NCBI RefSeq assembly: GCF_051014685.1
Contig: NW_027478400.1
Span: 1,860,001-1,924,000 of the forward strand
Source: Ptiloglossa arizonensis
Lineage: Eukaryota; Arthropoda; Insecta; Hymenoptera; Colletidae
Direction of reading: 5' to 3'
Length of the DNA: 64,000 nt
In this document: in pieces, positions 41,540-54,233 of the stretch
Layout: each line of letters starts with the position of its first letter
Position numbering within the stretch: position 1 is the first letter of the stretch
Program-made: the position numbers and the translations under genes
The notes under the pieces: model-generated
What the model was told of the DNA's origin: nothing
Databases searched by the model: none
What the model saw: only the letters and a program-made list of their open reading frames with translations

Positions 41540-41910
41540 AAATGAAGAAAGACACGTAGAAACGAGGAAAGAAACGGAGAAACGAAGAAAGAACCGGAGT
41601 AACGAACAAAGAACCGGAGAAACGACGAAAGAAACGGAGAAACGGAGAAATAAATGGAGAAACGAAGAAATAAACGGAGAAACGAACAAGGAAACGAAGA
41701 AACGAAGAAAGAAACGGAGAAACGAAGAAAGAAACGGAGAAACGAAAAAAGAAACGCAGAAATGAAGAAAGACACGTAGAAACGAGGAAAGAAACGGAGA
41801 AACGAAGAAAGAACCGGAGTAACGAACAAAGAACCGGAGAAACGACGAAAGAAACGGAGAAACGGAGAAATAAATGGAGAAACGAAGAAATAGACGGAGA
41901 AACGAAGAAA
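41540..41910 (+). repeat. 220-bp offset duplication
   Basis: AAATGAAGAAAGACACGTAG, then GAGGAAAG, CCGGAGTAAC (41,594 and 41,814) and AACAAAGAACCGG recur at a spacing of 220 bp (11 monomers). Similarity covers about 150 bp of each unit. Confidence 0.82.
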
Positions 41911-42364
41911 GGAACGGAGAAACGAACAAAAAAATGGAGAAACGATGAAAGAAACGGGGAAACGAAGAAAGAAACGAAGAAACGAAGAAAGAAACGAAGA
42001 AACGAAGAAAGAAATGGAGAAACGAAGAAATAAACCGAGAAACGGAGAAAGAAACGGAAAAACGAAGAAAGAAACAGAGAAACGAACAATGAAACGCAGA
42101 AACGTAGAATGAGACGGAGAAACGAAGAAATAAACGGAGAAATGAAGAAAGAAACGGAGAAACAAAGAAAGAAACGGAGAAACGAACAAAGAAACGGAGA
42201 AACGATGAAAGAAACGGGGAAACGAAGAAAGAAACGTAGAATCGGAGAAATAAATGGAGAAACGAAGAAATAAACGGAGAAACGGAGAAATAAATGGAGA
42301 AACAAAGAAATAAACGGAGAAACGAACAAAGAAACGGAGAAACGAACAAAGAAACGGAGAAACG

Positions 42365-43556
42365 AAGAAAGAAACGGAGAAACAAACAAAGAAACGGAGA
42401 AACGAACAAAGAAACGGAGAAACGAAGAAAGAAACGCAGAAACGAAGAAAGAAACGGAGGAACGGAGAAATAAATGGAGAAGCGAAGAAATAAACGGAGA
42501 AACGAAGAAATAAACGGAGAAACGAAGAAAGAAACTGAGAAACGAAGTAAGAAACGGAAAAAAGAAGAAAGAAACGGAGAAACGAACAAAGAAACGGAGA
42601 AACGAAGAAAGAAACGCAGAAACGAAGAAAGAAACGGAGAAACGAAGAAAGAAACGGAGAAACGAAGAAAGAAACGGAGAAGCGAACAAAGAAACGGAGG
42701 AACGAAGAAAGAAACGGAGAAATAAATGGAGAAACGAAGAAATAAACAGAGAAACGAACAAGGAAACGGAGAAACGAAGAAAGAAACGGAGAAACGAAGA
42801 AAGAAACGGAGAAACGTAGAAAGAAACGGAGATACGAAGAAAGAAACGGAGAAACGAAGAAAGAAACGGAGAAACGAAGAAAGAAATGAAGAAACCTAGA
42901 AAGAAACGAAGAAACGAAGACAGAAACGGAGAAACGAACAAAGAAACCGAGAAACGAACAAAGAAACGGAGAAACGAAGAAAGAAACGGAGAAGCGAACA
43001 AAGAAACGGAGAAACGAACAAAGAAACGGAGAAACGAAGAAAGAAACGCAGAAACGAAGAAAGAAACGGAGGAACGGAGAAATAAATGGAGAAGCGAAGA
43101 AATAAACGGAGAAACGAAGAAATAAACGGAGAAACGAAGAAAGAAACTGAGAAACGAAGTAAGAAACGGAAAAACGAAGAAAGAAACGGAGAAACGAACA
43201 AAGAAACGGAGAAACGAAGAAAGAAACGCAGAAACGAAGAAAGAAACGGAGAAACGAAGAAAGAAACGGAGAAACGAAGAAAGAAACGGAGAAACGAACA
43301 AAGAAACGGAGGAACGAAGAAAGAAACGGAGAAATAAATGGAGAAACGAAGAAATAAACAGAGAAACGAACAAGGAAACGGAGAAACGAAGAAAGAAACG
43401 GAGAAACGAAGAAAGAAACGGAGAAACGTAGAAAGAAACGGAGATACGAAGAAAGAAACGGAGAAACGAAGAAAGAAACGGAGAAACGAAGAAAGAAATG
43501 AAGAAACGTAGAAAGAAACGAAGAAACGAAGACAGAAACGGAGAAACGAACAAAGA
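42365..43556 (+). repeat. 612-bp tandem duplication
   Basis: The block beginning in AACAAAGAAACGG before 42,400 and ending at 42,944 recurs 612 bp later. Shared marks are ATGGAGAAGCG (42,474 and 43,086), AACGAAGTAAGAAACGG, AAATAAACAGAG and GAAGACAGAAACGG. The related 30,175 and 33,299 blocks contain the unit once. The length is a multiple of 4 (30 monomers + 12 bp). Confidence 0.88.
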
Positions 43557-46500
43557 AACGGAGAAACGAAGGCAGAAACGGAGAAACGAAGAAAGAATCG
43601 GAGAAACGAAGAAAGAAACCGTGAAACGAAGAAAGAACCGGAGTAACGAAGAAAGAAACCGAGAAACGGAGAAATAAATCGAGAAACGACGAAATAAACG
43701 GAGAAACGAAGAAAGAAACGGAGAAACGAAGAAAGAAACGGAGAAACGAAGAAAGAAACGGAGAAATGAAGAAAGAAACGGAGAAACGAAGAAAGAAACG
43801 GAGAAACGAAGAAAGAAACGGAGAAATAAATGGAGAAACGAAGAAATAAACCGAGAAACGGAAAAAGAAACGGAGAAACGAACAAGGAAACGGAGAAACG
43901 AAGAAAGAAACGGAGAAACGGAGAAATAAATGGAGAAGCGAACAAAGAAACGGAGAAACGAAGAAAGAAACGTAGAAACGAACAATGAAACGCAGAAACG
44001 ATGAATGAATCGGAGAAACGAAGAAATAAACGGAGAAATGAAGAAAGACACGGAGAAACAAAGAAAGAAACGGAGAAACGAAGAAAGAAACGGAGAAACG
44101 AAGAAAGAAACGGATAAACGACGAATGAAACGGAGAAACGAAGAAAGAAACGGTGAAATAAATGGAGAAACGAAGATATAAACGGAGAAACGAAGAAAGA
44201 AACGGTGAAACGAAGAAAGAAACGGAGAAACGAACAAAGAAACGGAGAAACGATGAAAGAAACGGGGAAACGAAGAAAGAAACGTAGAATCGGAGAAATA
44301 AATGGAGAAACGAAGAAATAAACGGAGAAACGAACAAAGAAACGGAGAAACGAACAAAGAAACGGAGAAACGAAGAAAGAAACCGAGAAACGGAGAAATA
44401 AATGGAGAAACGAAGAAATAAACGGAGAAACGAAGAAAGAAACGGAGAAACGAAGAAAGAAACGGAGAAACGAAGAAAGAAACGGAGAATTGAAGAAAGA
44501 AACGGAGAAACGAAGAAAGAAACGAAGAAACGAAGAAAGAAACGGAGAAACGAAGAAAGAATCGGAGAAACGAACAAAGAAACCGAGAAACGAAGAAAGA
44601 GCCGGAGTAACGAAGAAAGAAACCGAGAAACGGAGAAATAAATGGAGAAACGAAGAAATAAACGGAGAAACGAAGAAAGAATCGGAGAAACGAAGAAAGA
44701 AACGGAGAAACGAAGAAAGAAACGGAGAAATGAAGAAAGAAACGGAGAATAGAAGAAAGAAACGGTAAAACGGAGAAACGAAGAAATAAACCGAGAAATG
44801 GAGAAAGAAACGGAGAAACGAACAAAGAAACGGAGAAACGAAGAAAGAAACGGAGAAACGAACAATGAAACGCAGAAACGAAGAATGAAGCGGAGAAATG
44901 AAGAAATAAACGTAGAAATGAAGAAAGAAACGGAGAAACAGAGAAAGAAACGGAGAAACGAACAAAGAAACGGAGAAGCGAAGAAAGAAACGGAGGAACG
45001 ACGAATGAAACGGAGAAACGAAGAAAGAAACGGTGAAATAAATGGAGAAACGAAGAAATAAACGGAGAAACGAACAAGGAAACGGGGAAACGAAGAAGGA
45101 AACGGTGAAACGAAGAAAGAAACGGAGAAACGAAGAAAGAAACAGAGAAACGAAGAAAGAAACGGAGAAACGAACAAAGAAACGGAGAAACGAACAAAGA
45201 AACGCAGAAACGAAGAAAGAAACGGGGAAACGAAGAAAGAAACGGAGAATCGGAGAAATAAATGGAGAAACGAAGAAATAAACGGAGAAACGGAGAAATA
45301 AATGGAGAAACGAAGAAATAAACGGAGAAACGAACAAAGAAACGGAGAAACGAAGAAAGAAACTGAGGAACGAAGAAAGAAACGGAGAAACGAACAAAGA
45401 AACGGAGAAACGAAGAAAGAAACGGAGGAACGGAGAAATAAATGCAGAAGCGAAGAAGTAAACGGAGAAACGAACAAAGAAACGGAGAAACGGAGAAAGA
45501 AACGGAGAAATAAATGGAGAAACGAAGAAATAAACGGAGAAACGAACAAGGAAACGGGGAAACGAAGAAAGAAACGGTGAAACGAAGAAAGAAACGGAGA
45601 AACGAAGAAAGAAACAGAGAAACGAAGAAAGAAACGGAGAAACGAACAAAGAAACGGAGAAACGAACAAAGAAACGCAGAAACGAAGAAAGAAACGGAGA
45701 AACGAAGAAAGAAACGGAGAAACGAACAAAGAAACGGAGGAACGAAGAAAGAAACGGAGAAATAAATGGAGAAACGAAGAAATAAACGGAGAAATAAATG
45801 GAGAAACGAAGAAATAAACGGAGAAACGAACAAGGAAACGGAGAAACGAAGAAAGAAACGGAGAAACGAAGAAAGAAACGGAGAAACGTAGAAAGAAACG
45901 GAGATACGAAGAAAGAAACGGAGAAACGAAGAAAGAAACCGAGAAACGGAGAAATAAATGGAGAAACGAAGAAATAAACGGAGAAACGAAGAAAGAAACG
46001 GAGAAACGAAGAAAGAAACGGAGAAACGAAGAAAGAAACGGAGAATTGAAGAAAGAAACGGAGAAACGAAGAAAGAAACGAAGAAACGAAGAAAGAAACG
46101 GAGAAACGAACAAAGAAACGGAGAAACGAAGGCAGAAACGGAGAAACGAAGAAAGAATCGGAGAAACGAAGAAAGAAACCGAGAAACGAAGAAAGAACCG
46201 GAGTAACGAAGAAAGAAACCGAGAAACGGAGAAATAAATGGAGAAACGAAGAAATAAAAGGAGAAACGAAGAAAGAAACGGAGAAACGAAGAAAGAAACG
46301 GAGAAACGAAGAAAGAAACGGAGAAATGAAGAAAGAAACGGAGAAACGAAGAAAGAAACGGATAAACGACGAATGAAACGGAGAAACGAAGAAATAAACG
46401 GAGAAATGAAGAAAGACACGGAGAATCAAAGAAAGAAACGGAGAAACGAACAAAGAAACGGAGAAACGAAGAAAGAAACGGATGAACGACGAATGAAATG

Positions 46501-47140
46501 GAGAAACGAAGAAAGAAACGGTGAAATAAATGGAGAAACGAAGATATAAACGGAGAAACGAAGAAAGAAACGGTGAAACGAAGAAAGAAACGGGGAAACG
46601 AAGAAAGAAACGGAGAATCGGAGAAATAAATGGAGAAACGAAGAAATAAACGGAGAAACGGAGAAATAAATGGAGAAAAGAAGAAATAGACGGAGAAACG
46701 AACAAAGAAACGGAGAAACGAAGAAAGAAACGGAGAAACGAACAAAGAAACGGAGAAACGAACAAAGAAACGGAGAAACGAACAAAGAAACGGAGAAACG
46801 AAGAAAGAAACGCAGAAACGAAGAAAGAAACGGAGAAACGAAGAAAGAAACGGAGAATCGAAGAAAGAAACGGTGAAACGGAGAAACGAAGAAATAAACC
46901 GAGAAACGGAGAAAGAAACGGAGAAACGAACAAAGAAACGGAGAAACGAAGAAAGAAACGGAGAAACGAACAATGAAACGCAGAAACGAAGAATGAAGCG
47001 GAGAAACGAAGAAATAAACGGAGAAATGAAGAAAGAAACGGAGAAACAGAGAAAGAAACGGAGAAACGAACAAAGAAACGGAGAAGCGAAGAAAGAAACG
47101 GAGGAACGACGAATGAAACGGAGAAACGAAGAAAGAAACG

Positions 47141-47244
47141 GTGAAATAAATGGAGAAACGAAGATATAAAAGGAGAAACGAAGAAAGAAACGGTGAAATA
47201 AATGGAGAAACGAAGATATAAAAGGAGAAACGAAGAAAGAAACG
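47141..47244 (+). repeat. 52-bp tandem duplication
   Basis: GTGAAATAAATGGAG followed by CGAAGATATAAAAGG is present twice at a 52-bp spacing (two 20-mers plus a 12-mer). The related segment near 49,640-49,690 has it once, which shifts the offset between the two blocks from 2,498 to 2,446 bp. Confidence 0.88.
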
Positions 47245-47760
47245 GTGAAACGAAGAAAGAAACGGAGAAACGGAGAAAGAAACAGAGAAACGAACAATGA
47301 AACGCAGAAACGTAGAATGAGACGGAGAAACGAAGAAATAAACGGAGAAATGAAGAAAGAAACGGAGAAACAAAGAAAAAAACGGAGAAACGAACAAAGA
47401 AACGGAGAAACGAAGAAAGAAACGGGGAAACGAAGAAAGAAACGGAGAATCGGAGAAATAAATGGAGAAACGAAGAAATAAACGGAGAAACGGAGAAATA
47501 AATGCAGAAACGAAGAAATAAACGGAGAAACGAACAAAGAAACGGAGAAACGAAGAAAGAAACTGAGAAACGAAGAAAGAAACGGAGAAACGAACAAAGA
47601 AACGGAGAAACGAAGAAAGAAACGGAGGAACGGAGAAATAAATGCAGAAGCGAAGAAGTAAACGGAGAAACGAACAAAGAAACGGAGAAACGGAGAAACA
47701 AACGGAGAAATAAATGGAGAAACGAAGAAATAAACGGAGAAACGAACAAGGAAACGGGGA
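47232..47760 (+). repeat. copy of 49,678-50,206 (offset 2,446 bp)
   Basis: Variants agree in order with 49,678-50,206, including CAAAGAAAAAAACGG (near 47,370), TGCAGAAGCGAAGAAGTAAA (near 47,645) and GGAGAAACAAACGG (near 47,695). Confidence 0.8.
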
Positions 47761-49170
47761 AACGAAGAAAGAAACGGTGAAACGAAGAAAGAAACGGAGA
47801 AACGAAGAAAGAAACAGAGAAACGAAGAAAGAAACGGAGAAACGAAGAAAGAAACGGAGAAACGAAGAAAGAAACGGAGAAACGAACAAAGAAACGGAGG
47901 AACGAAGAAAGAAACGGAGAAATAAATGGAGAAACGAAGAAATAAACGGAGAAATAAATGGAGAAACGAAGAAATAAACGGAGAAACGAACAAGGAAACG
48001 GAGAAACGAAGAAATAAACGGAGAAACGAAGAAAGAAACGGAGAAACGAAGAAAGAAACGGAGAAACGAAGAAAGAAACGGAGAAACGAAGAAAGAAACG
48101 GAGAAATGAAGAAAGAAACGGAGAAACGAAGAAAGAAACGAAGAAACGAAGAAAGAAACGGAGAAACGAACAAAGAAACGGAGAAACGAAGACAGAAACG
48201 GAGACGAAGAAAGAATCGGAGAAACGAAGAAAGAAACCGAGAAACGAAGAAAGAACCGGAGTAACGAAGAAAGAAACCGAGAAACGGAGAAATAAATGGA
48301 GAAACGAAGAAATAGACGGAGAAACGAAGAAAGAAACGGAGAAACGAAGAAAGAAACGGAGAAACGAAGAAAGAAACGGAGAAATGAAGAAAGAAACGGA
48401 GAAACGAAGAAAGAAACGGATAAACGACGAATGAAACGGAGAAACGAAGAAAGAAACGGTGAAATAAATGGAGAAACGAAGATATAAACGGAGAAACGAA
48501 GAAAGAAACGGTGAAACGAACAAAGAAACGGAGAAACGAAGAAAGAAACAGAGAAACGAAGAAAGAAACGGAGAAACGAAGAAATAAACCGAGAAACGGA
48601 GAAAGAAACGGAAAAACGAAGAAAGAAACAGAGAAACGAACAATGAAACGCAGAAACGTAGAATGAGACGGAGAAACGAAGAACTAAACGGAGGAATGAA
48701 GAAAGAAACGGAGAAACAAAGAAAGAAACGGAGAAATGAACAAAGAAACGGAGAAACGAAGAAAGAACCGGGGAAACGAAGAAAGAAACGGAGAATCGGA
48801 GAAATAAATGGAGAAACGAAGAAATAAACGGAGAAACGGAGAAATAAATGGAGAAAAGAAGAAATAAACGGAGAAACGAACAAAGAAACGGAGAAACGAA
48901 GAAAGAAACGGAGAAACGAACAAAGAAACGGAGAAACGAACAAAGAAACGGAGAAACGAACAAAGAAACGGAGAAACGAAGAAAGAAACGCAGAAACAAA
49001 GAAAGAAACAGAGAAACGAAGAAAGAAACGGAGAAACGAAGAAAGTAACGGAGAAACGAAGAAAGAAATGAAGAAACGAAGAAAGAAACGAAGAAACGAA
49101 GAAAGAAACGGAGAAACGAACAAAGAAACGGAGAAACGAAGGAAGAAACGGAGAAACGAAGAAAGAATCG

Positions 49171-50990
49171 GAGAAACGAACAAAGAAACCGAGAAACGAA
49201 GAAAGAACCGGAGTAACGAAGAAAGAAACCGAGAAACGGAGAAATAAATGGAGAAACGAAGAAATAAACGGAGAAACGGAGAAAGAAACGGAGAAACGAA
49301 GAAAGAAACGGAGAAACGAAGAAAGAAACGGAGAAATGAAGAAAGAAACGGAGAATCGAAGAAAGAAACGGTGAAACGGAGAAACGAAGATATAAACCGA
49401 GAAACGGAGAAAGAAACGGTGAAACGAACAAAGAAACGGAGAAACGAAGAAAGAAACGGAGAAACGAACAATGAAACGCAGAAACGAAGAATGAAGCGGA
49501 GAAACGAAGAAATAAACGGAGAAATGAAGAAAGAAACGGAGAAACAGAGAAAGAAACGGAGAAACGAACAAAGAAACGGAGAAGCGAAGAAAGAAACGGA
49601 GGAACGACGAATGAAACGGAGAAACGAAGAAAGAAACGGTGAAATAAATGGAGAAACGAAGATATAAAAGGAGAAACGAAGAAAGAAACGGTGAAACGAA
49701 GAAAGAAACGGAGAAACGGAGAAAGAAACAGAGAAACGAACAATGAAACGCAGAAACGTAGAATGAGACGGAGAAACGAAGAAATAAACGGAGAAATGAA
49801 GAAAGAAACGGAGAAACAAAGAAAAAAACGGAGAAACGAACAAAGAAACGGAGAAACGAAGAAAGAAACGGGGAAACGAAGAAAGAAACGGAGAATCGGA
49901 GAAATAAATGGAGAAACGAAGAAATAAACGGAGAAACGGAGAAATAAATGGAGAAACGAAGAAATAAACGGAGAAACGAACAAAGAAACGGAGAAACGAA
50001 GAAAGAAACTGAGAAACGAAGAAAGAAACGCAGAAACGAACAAAGAAACGGGGAAACGAAGAAAGAAACGGAGGAACGGAGAAATAAATGCAGAAGCGAA
50101 GAAGTAAACGGAGAAACGAACAAAGAAACGGAGAAACGGAGAAACAAACGGAGAAATAAATGGAGAAACGAAGAAATAAACGGAGAAACGAACAAGGAAA
50201 CGGAGAAACGAAGAAAGAAACGGTGAAACGAAGAAAGAAACGGAGAAACGAAGAAAGAAACGGAGAAACAAAGAAAAAAACGGAGAAACGAACAAAGAAA
50301 CGGAGAAACGAAGAAAGAAACGGGGAAACGAAGAAAGAAACGGAGAATCGGAGAAAGAAACAGAGAAACGAACAATGAAACTCAGAAACGTAGAATGAGA
50401 CGGAGAAACGAAGAAATAAACGGAGAAATGAAGAAAGAAACGGAGAAACAAAGAAAAAAACGGAGAAACGAACAAAGAAACGGAGAAACGAAGAAAGAAA
50501 CGGGGAAACGAAGAAAGAAACGGAGAATCGGAGAAATAAATGGAGAAACGAAGAAATAAACGGAGAAACGGAGAAATAAATGGAGAAACAAAGAAATAAA
50601 CGGAGAAACGAACAAAGAAACGGAGAAACGAAGAAAGAAACTGAGAAACGAAGAAAGAAACGGAGAAACGAACAAAGAAACGGAGAAACGAAGAAAGAAA
50701 CGGAGGAACGGAGAAATAAATGCAGAAGCGAAGAAGTAAACGGAGAAACGAACAAAGAAACGGAGAAACGGAGAAACAAACGGAGAAATAAATGGAGAAA
50801 CGAAGAAATAAACGGAGAAACGAACAAGGAAACGGGGAAACGAAGAAAGAAACGGTGAAACGAAGAAAGAAACGGAGAAACGAAGAAAGAAACAGAGAAA
50901 CGAAGAAAGAAACGGAGAAACGAACAAAGAAACGGAGAAACGAACAAAGAAACGCAGAAACGAAGAAAGAAACGGAGAAACGAAGAAAGA
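49171..50990 (+). repeat. dispersed duplication H, copy 1 (1.8 kb)
   Basis: Matches 54,234-56,053 at a constant offset of 5,063 bp, including CGAAGATATAAACCG, the 632-bp doublet and the rare GAAACTCAGAAACG at 50,381 (55,444 in the partner). Confidence 0.9.
49715..50895 (+). repeat. 632-bp offset duplication
   Basis: 49,715-50,262 matches 50,347-50,894, including CAAAGAAAAAAACGG, TGCAGAAGCGAAGAAGTAAA and GGAGAAACAAACGG. The same doublet, at the same spacing, is present at about 54,778-55,958, so it was formed before the longer duplication H. Confidence 0.87.
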
Positions 50991-53930
50991 AACGGAGAAT
51001 CGGAGAAATAAATGGAGAAACGAAGAAATAAACGGAGAAACGGAGAAATAAATGGAGAAACGAAGAAATAAACGGAGAAACGAAGAAAGAAACGGAGAAA
51101 GGAACAAAGAAACGGAGAAACGAAGAAAGAAACGCAGAAACGAAGAAAGAAACGGAGGAACGGAGAAATAAATGCAGAAGCGAAGAAATAAACGGAGAAA
51201 CGATGAAAGTAACGGAGAATCGGAGAAATAAATGGAGAAACGAAGAAATAAACGGAGAAACGGAGAAATAAATGGAGAAACGAAGAAATAAACGCAGAAA
51301 CGAACAACGAAACGGAGAAACGAAGAAAGAAACGGAGAAACGAACAAAGAAACGGAGAAACGAACAAAGAAACGGAGAAACGAAGAAAGAAACGGAGAAA
51401 CGAAGAAAGAAACGCAGAAACGAAGAAAGAAACGGAGAAACGAACAAAGAAACGGAGAAGCGAAGAAAGAAACGGAGGAACGACGAATGAAACGGAGAAA
51501 CGAAGAAAGAAACGGTGAAATAAATGGAGAAACGAAGATATAAAAGGAGAAACGAAGAAAGAAACGGTGAAACGAAGAAAGAAACGGAGAAACGAAGAAA
51601 GAAACAGAGAAACGAACAATGAAACGCAGAAACGTAGAATGAGACAGAGAAACGAAGAAATAAACGGAGAAATGAAGAAAGAAACGGAGAAACAAAGAAA
51701 GAAACGGAGAAACGAACAAAGAAACGGAGAAACGAACAAAGAAACGGGGAAACGAAGAAAGAAACGGAGAATCGGAGAAATAAATGGAGAAACGAAGAAA
51801 TAAACGGAGAAACGGAGAAATAAATGGAGAAAAGAAGAAATAAACGGAGAAACGAACAAAGAAACGGAGAAACGAAGAAAGAAACTGAGAAACGAAGAAA
51901 GAAACGGAGAAACGGACAAAGAAACGGAGAAACGAACAAAGAAACGGAGAAACGAAGAAAGAAACGCAGAAACGAAGAAAGAAACGGAGGAACGGAGAAA
52001 TAAATGCAGAATGAAGAAATAAACGGAGAAACGAACAAAGAAACGGAGAAACGACGAATGAAACAGAGAAACGAAGAAAGAAACGGAGAAACGAAGAAAG
52101 AAACGGAGAAACGAAGAAAGAAACGGAGAAATGAAGAAAGAAACGGAGAAACGAAGAAAGAAACGGAGAAAAGAAGAAAGAAACGGAGAAATAAATGGAG
52201 AAACGAAGAAATAAACCGAGAAACGGAAAAAGAAACGGAGAAACGAACAAAGAAACGGAGAAACGAAGAAAGAAACGGAGAAACGGAGAAATAAATGGAG
52301 AAGCGAAGAAATAAACGGAGAAACAAAGCAAGAAACGGAGCAACGAAGAAAGAAACGGAGAAACGAAGAAAGAAACGGAGAAACGACGAATGAAACGGAG
52401 AAACGAAGAAAGAAACGGTGAAATAAATGGAGAAACGAAGATATAAACGGAGAAGCGAAGAAAGAAACGGTGAAACGAAGAAAGAAACGGAGAAACGAAG
52501 AAAGAAACAGAGAAACGAAGAAAGAAACGGAGAAACGAAGAAAGAAACAGAGAAACGAAGAAAGAAACGGAGAAACGAACAATGAAACGCAGAAACGATG
52601 AATGAAGCGGAGAAACGAAGAAATAAACGGAGAAATGAAGAAAGAAACGGAGAAACAAAGCAAGAAACGGAGCAACGAAGAAAGAAACGGAGAAACGAAG
52701 AAAGAAACGGAGAAACGACGAATGAAACGGAGAAACGAAGAAAGAAACGGTGAAATGAATGGAGAAACGAAGATATAAACGGAGAAGCGAAGAAAGAAAC
52801 GGTGAAACGAAGAAAGAAACGGAGAAACGAAGAAAGAAACAGAGAAACGAAGAAAGAAACGGAGAAACGAAGAAAGAAACGGAGAATCGGAGAAATAAAT
52901 GGAGAAACGAAGAAATAAACGGAGAAACGGAGAAAGAAATGGAGAAACGAAGAAATAAACGGAGAAACGAAGAAAGAAACGGAGAAACGAACAAAGAAAC
53001 GGAGAAACGAAGAAAGAAACGCAGAAACGAAGAAAGAAACGGAGGAACGGAGAAATAAATGCAGAAGCGAAGAAATAAACGGAGAAACGAAGAAAGTAAC
53101 GGAGAATCGGAGAAATAAATGGAGAAACGAAGAAATAAACGGAGAAACGGAGAAATAAATGGAGAAACGAAGAAATAAACGCAGAAACGAACAACGAAAC
53201 GGAGAAACGAAGAAAGAAACGGAGAAACGAACAAAGAAACGGAGAAACGAACAAAGAAACGGAGAAACGAACAAAGAAACGGAGAAACGAAGAAAGAAAC
53301 GCAGAAACGAAGAAAGAAACGGAGAAACGAACAAAGAAACGGAGAAGCGAAGAAAGAAACGGAGGAACGACGAATGAAACGGAGAAACGAAGAAAGAAAC
53401 GGTGAAATAAATGGAGAAACGAAGATATAAAAGGAGAAACGAAGAAAGAAACGGTGAAACGAAGAAAGAAACGGAGAAACGAAGAAAGAAACAGAGGAAC
53501 GAACAATGAAACGCAGAAACGTAGAATGAGACGGAGAAACGAAGAAATAAACGGAGAAATGAAGAAAGAAACGGAGAAACAAAGAAAGAAACGGAGAAAC
53601 GGACAAAGAAACGGAGAAACGAAGAAAGAAACGGGGAAACGAAGAAAGAAACGGAGAATCGGAGAAATAAATGGAGAAACGAAGAAATAAACGGAGAAAC
53701 GGAGAAATAAATGGAGAAAAGAAGAAATAAACGGAGAAACGAACACAGAAACGGAGAAACGAAGAAAGAAACTGAGAAACGAAGAAAGAAACGGAGAAAC
53801 GAGCAAAGAAACGGAGAAACGAACATAGAAACGGAGAAACGAAGAAAGAAACGCAGAAACGAAGAAAGAAACGGAGGAACGGAGAAATAAATGCAGAAAC
53901 GAAGAAATAAACGGAGAAACGAACAAAGAA
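50980..53930 (+). repeat. dispersed duplication I, copy 1 (2.9 kb)
   Basis: Matches 57,735-60,665. The offset is 6,755 bp up to about 51,300 and 6,735 bp after that, one monomer being missing from copy 2. Shared marks are TAAACGCAGAAACGAACAAC, the 19-bp irregularity TGCAGAATGAAG near 52,005 and CAAAGCAAGAAACGGAGC. Confidence 0.9.
52321..52984 (+). repeat. 332-bp tandem duplication
   Basis: AAACAAAGCAAGAAACGGAG starts at 52,321 and at 52,653, and the variants that follow agree. One unit is 16 monomers plus a 12-mer. The word occurs only in the 52-60 kb zone. Confidence 0.82.
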
Positions 53931-54233
53931 ACGGAGAAACGAAGAAAGAAACGGAGAAACGAAGAAATAAACCGAGAAACGGAGAAAGAAACGGAAAACC
54001 GAAGAAAGAAACAGAGAAACGAACAATGAAACGCAGAAACGTAGAATGAGACGGAGAATCGAAGAAATAAACGGAGAAATGAAGAAAGAAACGGAGAAAC
54101 GAAGAAAGAAACGGAGAAATGAAGAAAGAAACGGAGAAACGAAGAAAGAAACGGAGAAACGAAGAAACAAACGCAGAAACGAAGAAAGAAACGGGGAAAC
54201 GAAGAAAGAAACGGAGAATCGGAGAAATAAATG

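Noticed and set aside
12798..48173. 11,791-residue minus-strand open frame as a giant protein gene
   Set aside because: The frame is open because the 60-bp reading cycle of the satellite lacks stops in all frames. It has no domains beyond the 20-residue cycle, it runs through frame-shifting indels unaffected, and it ends at random point mutations.
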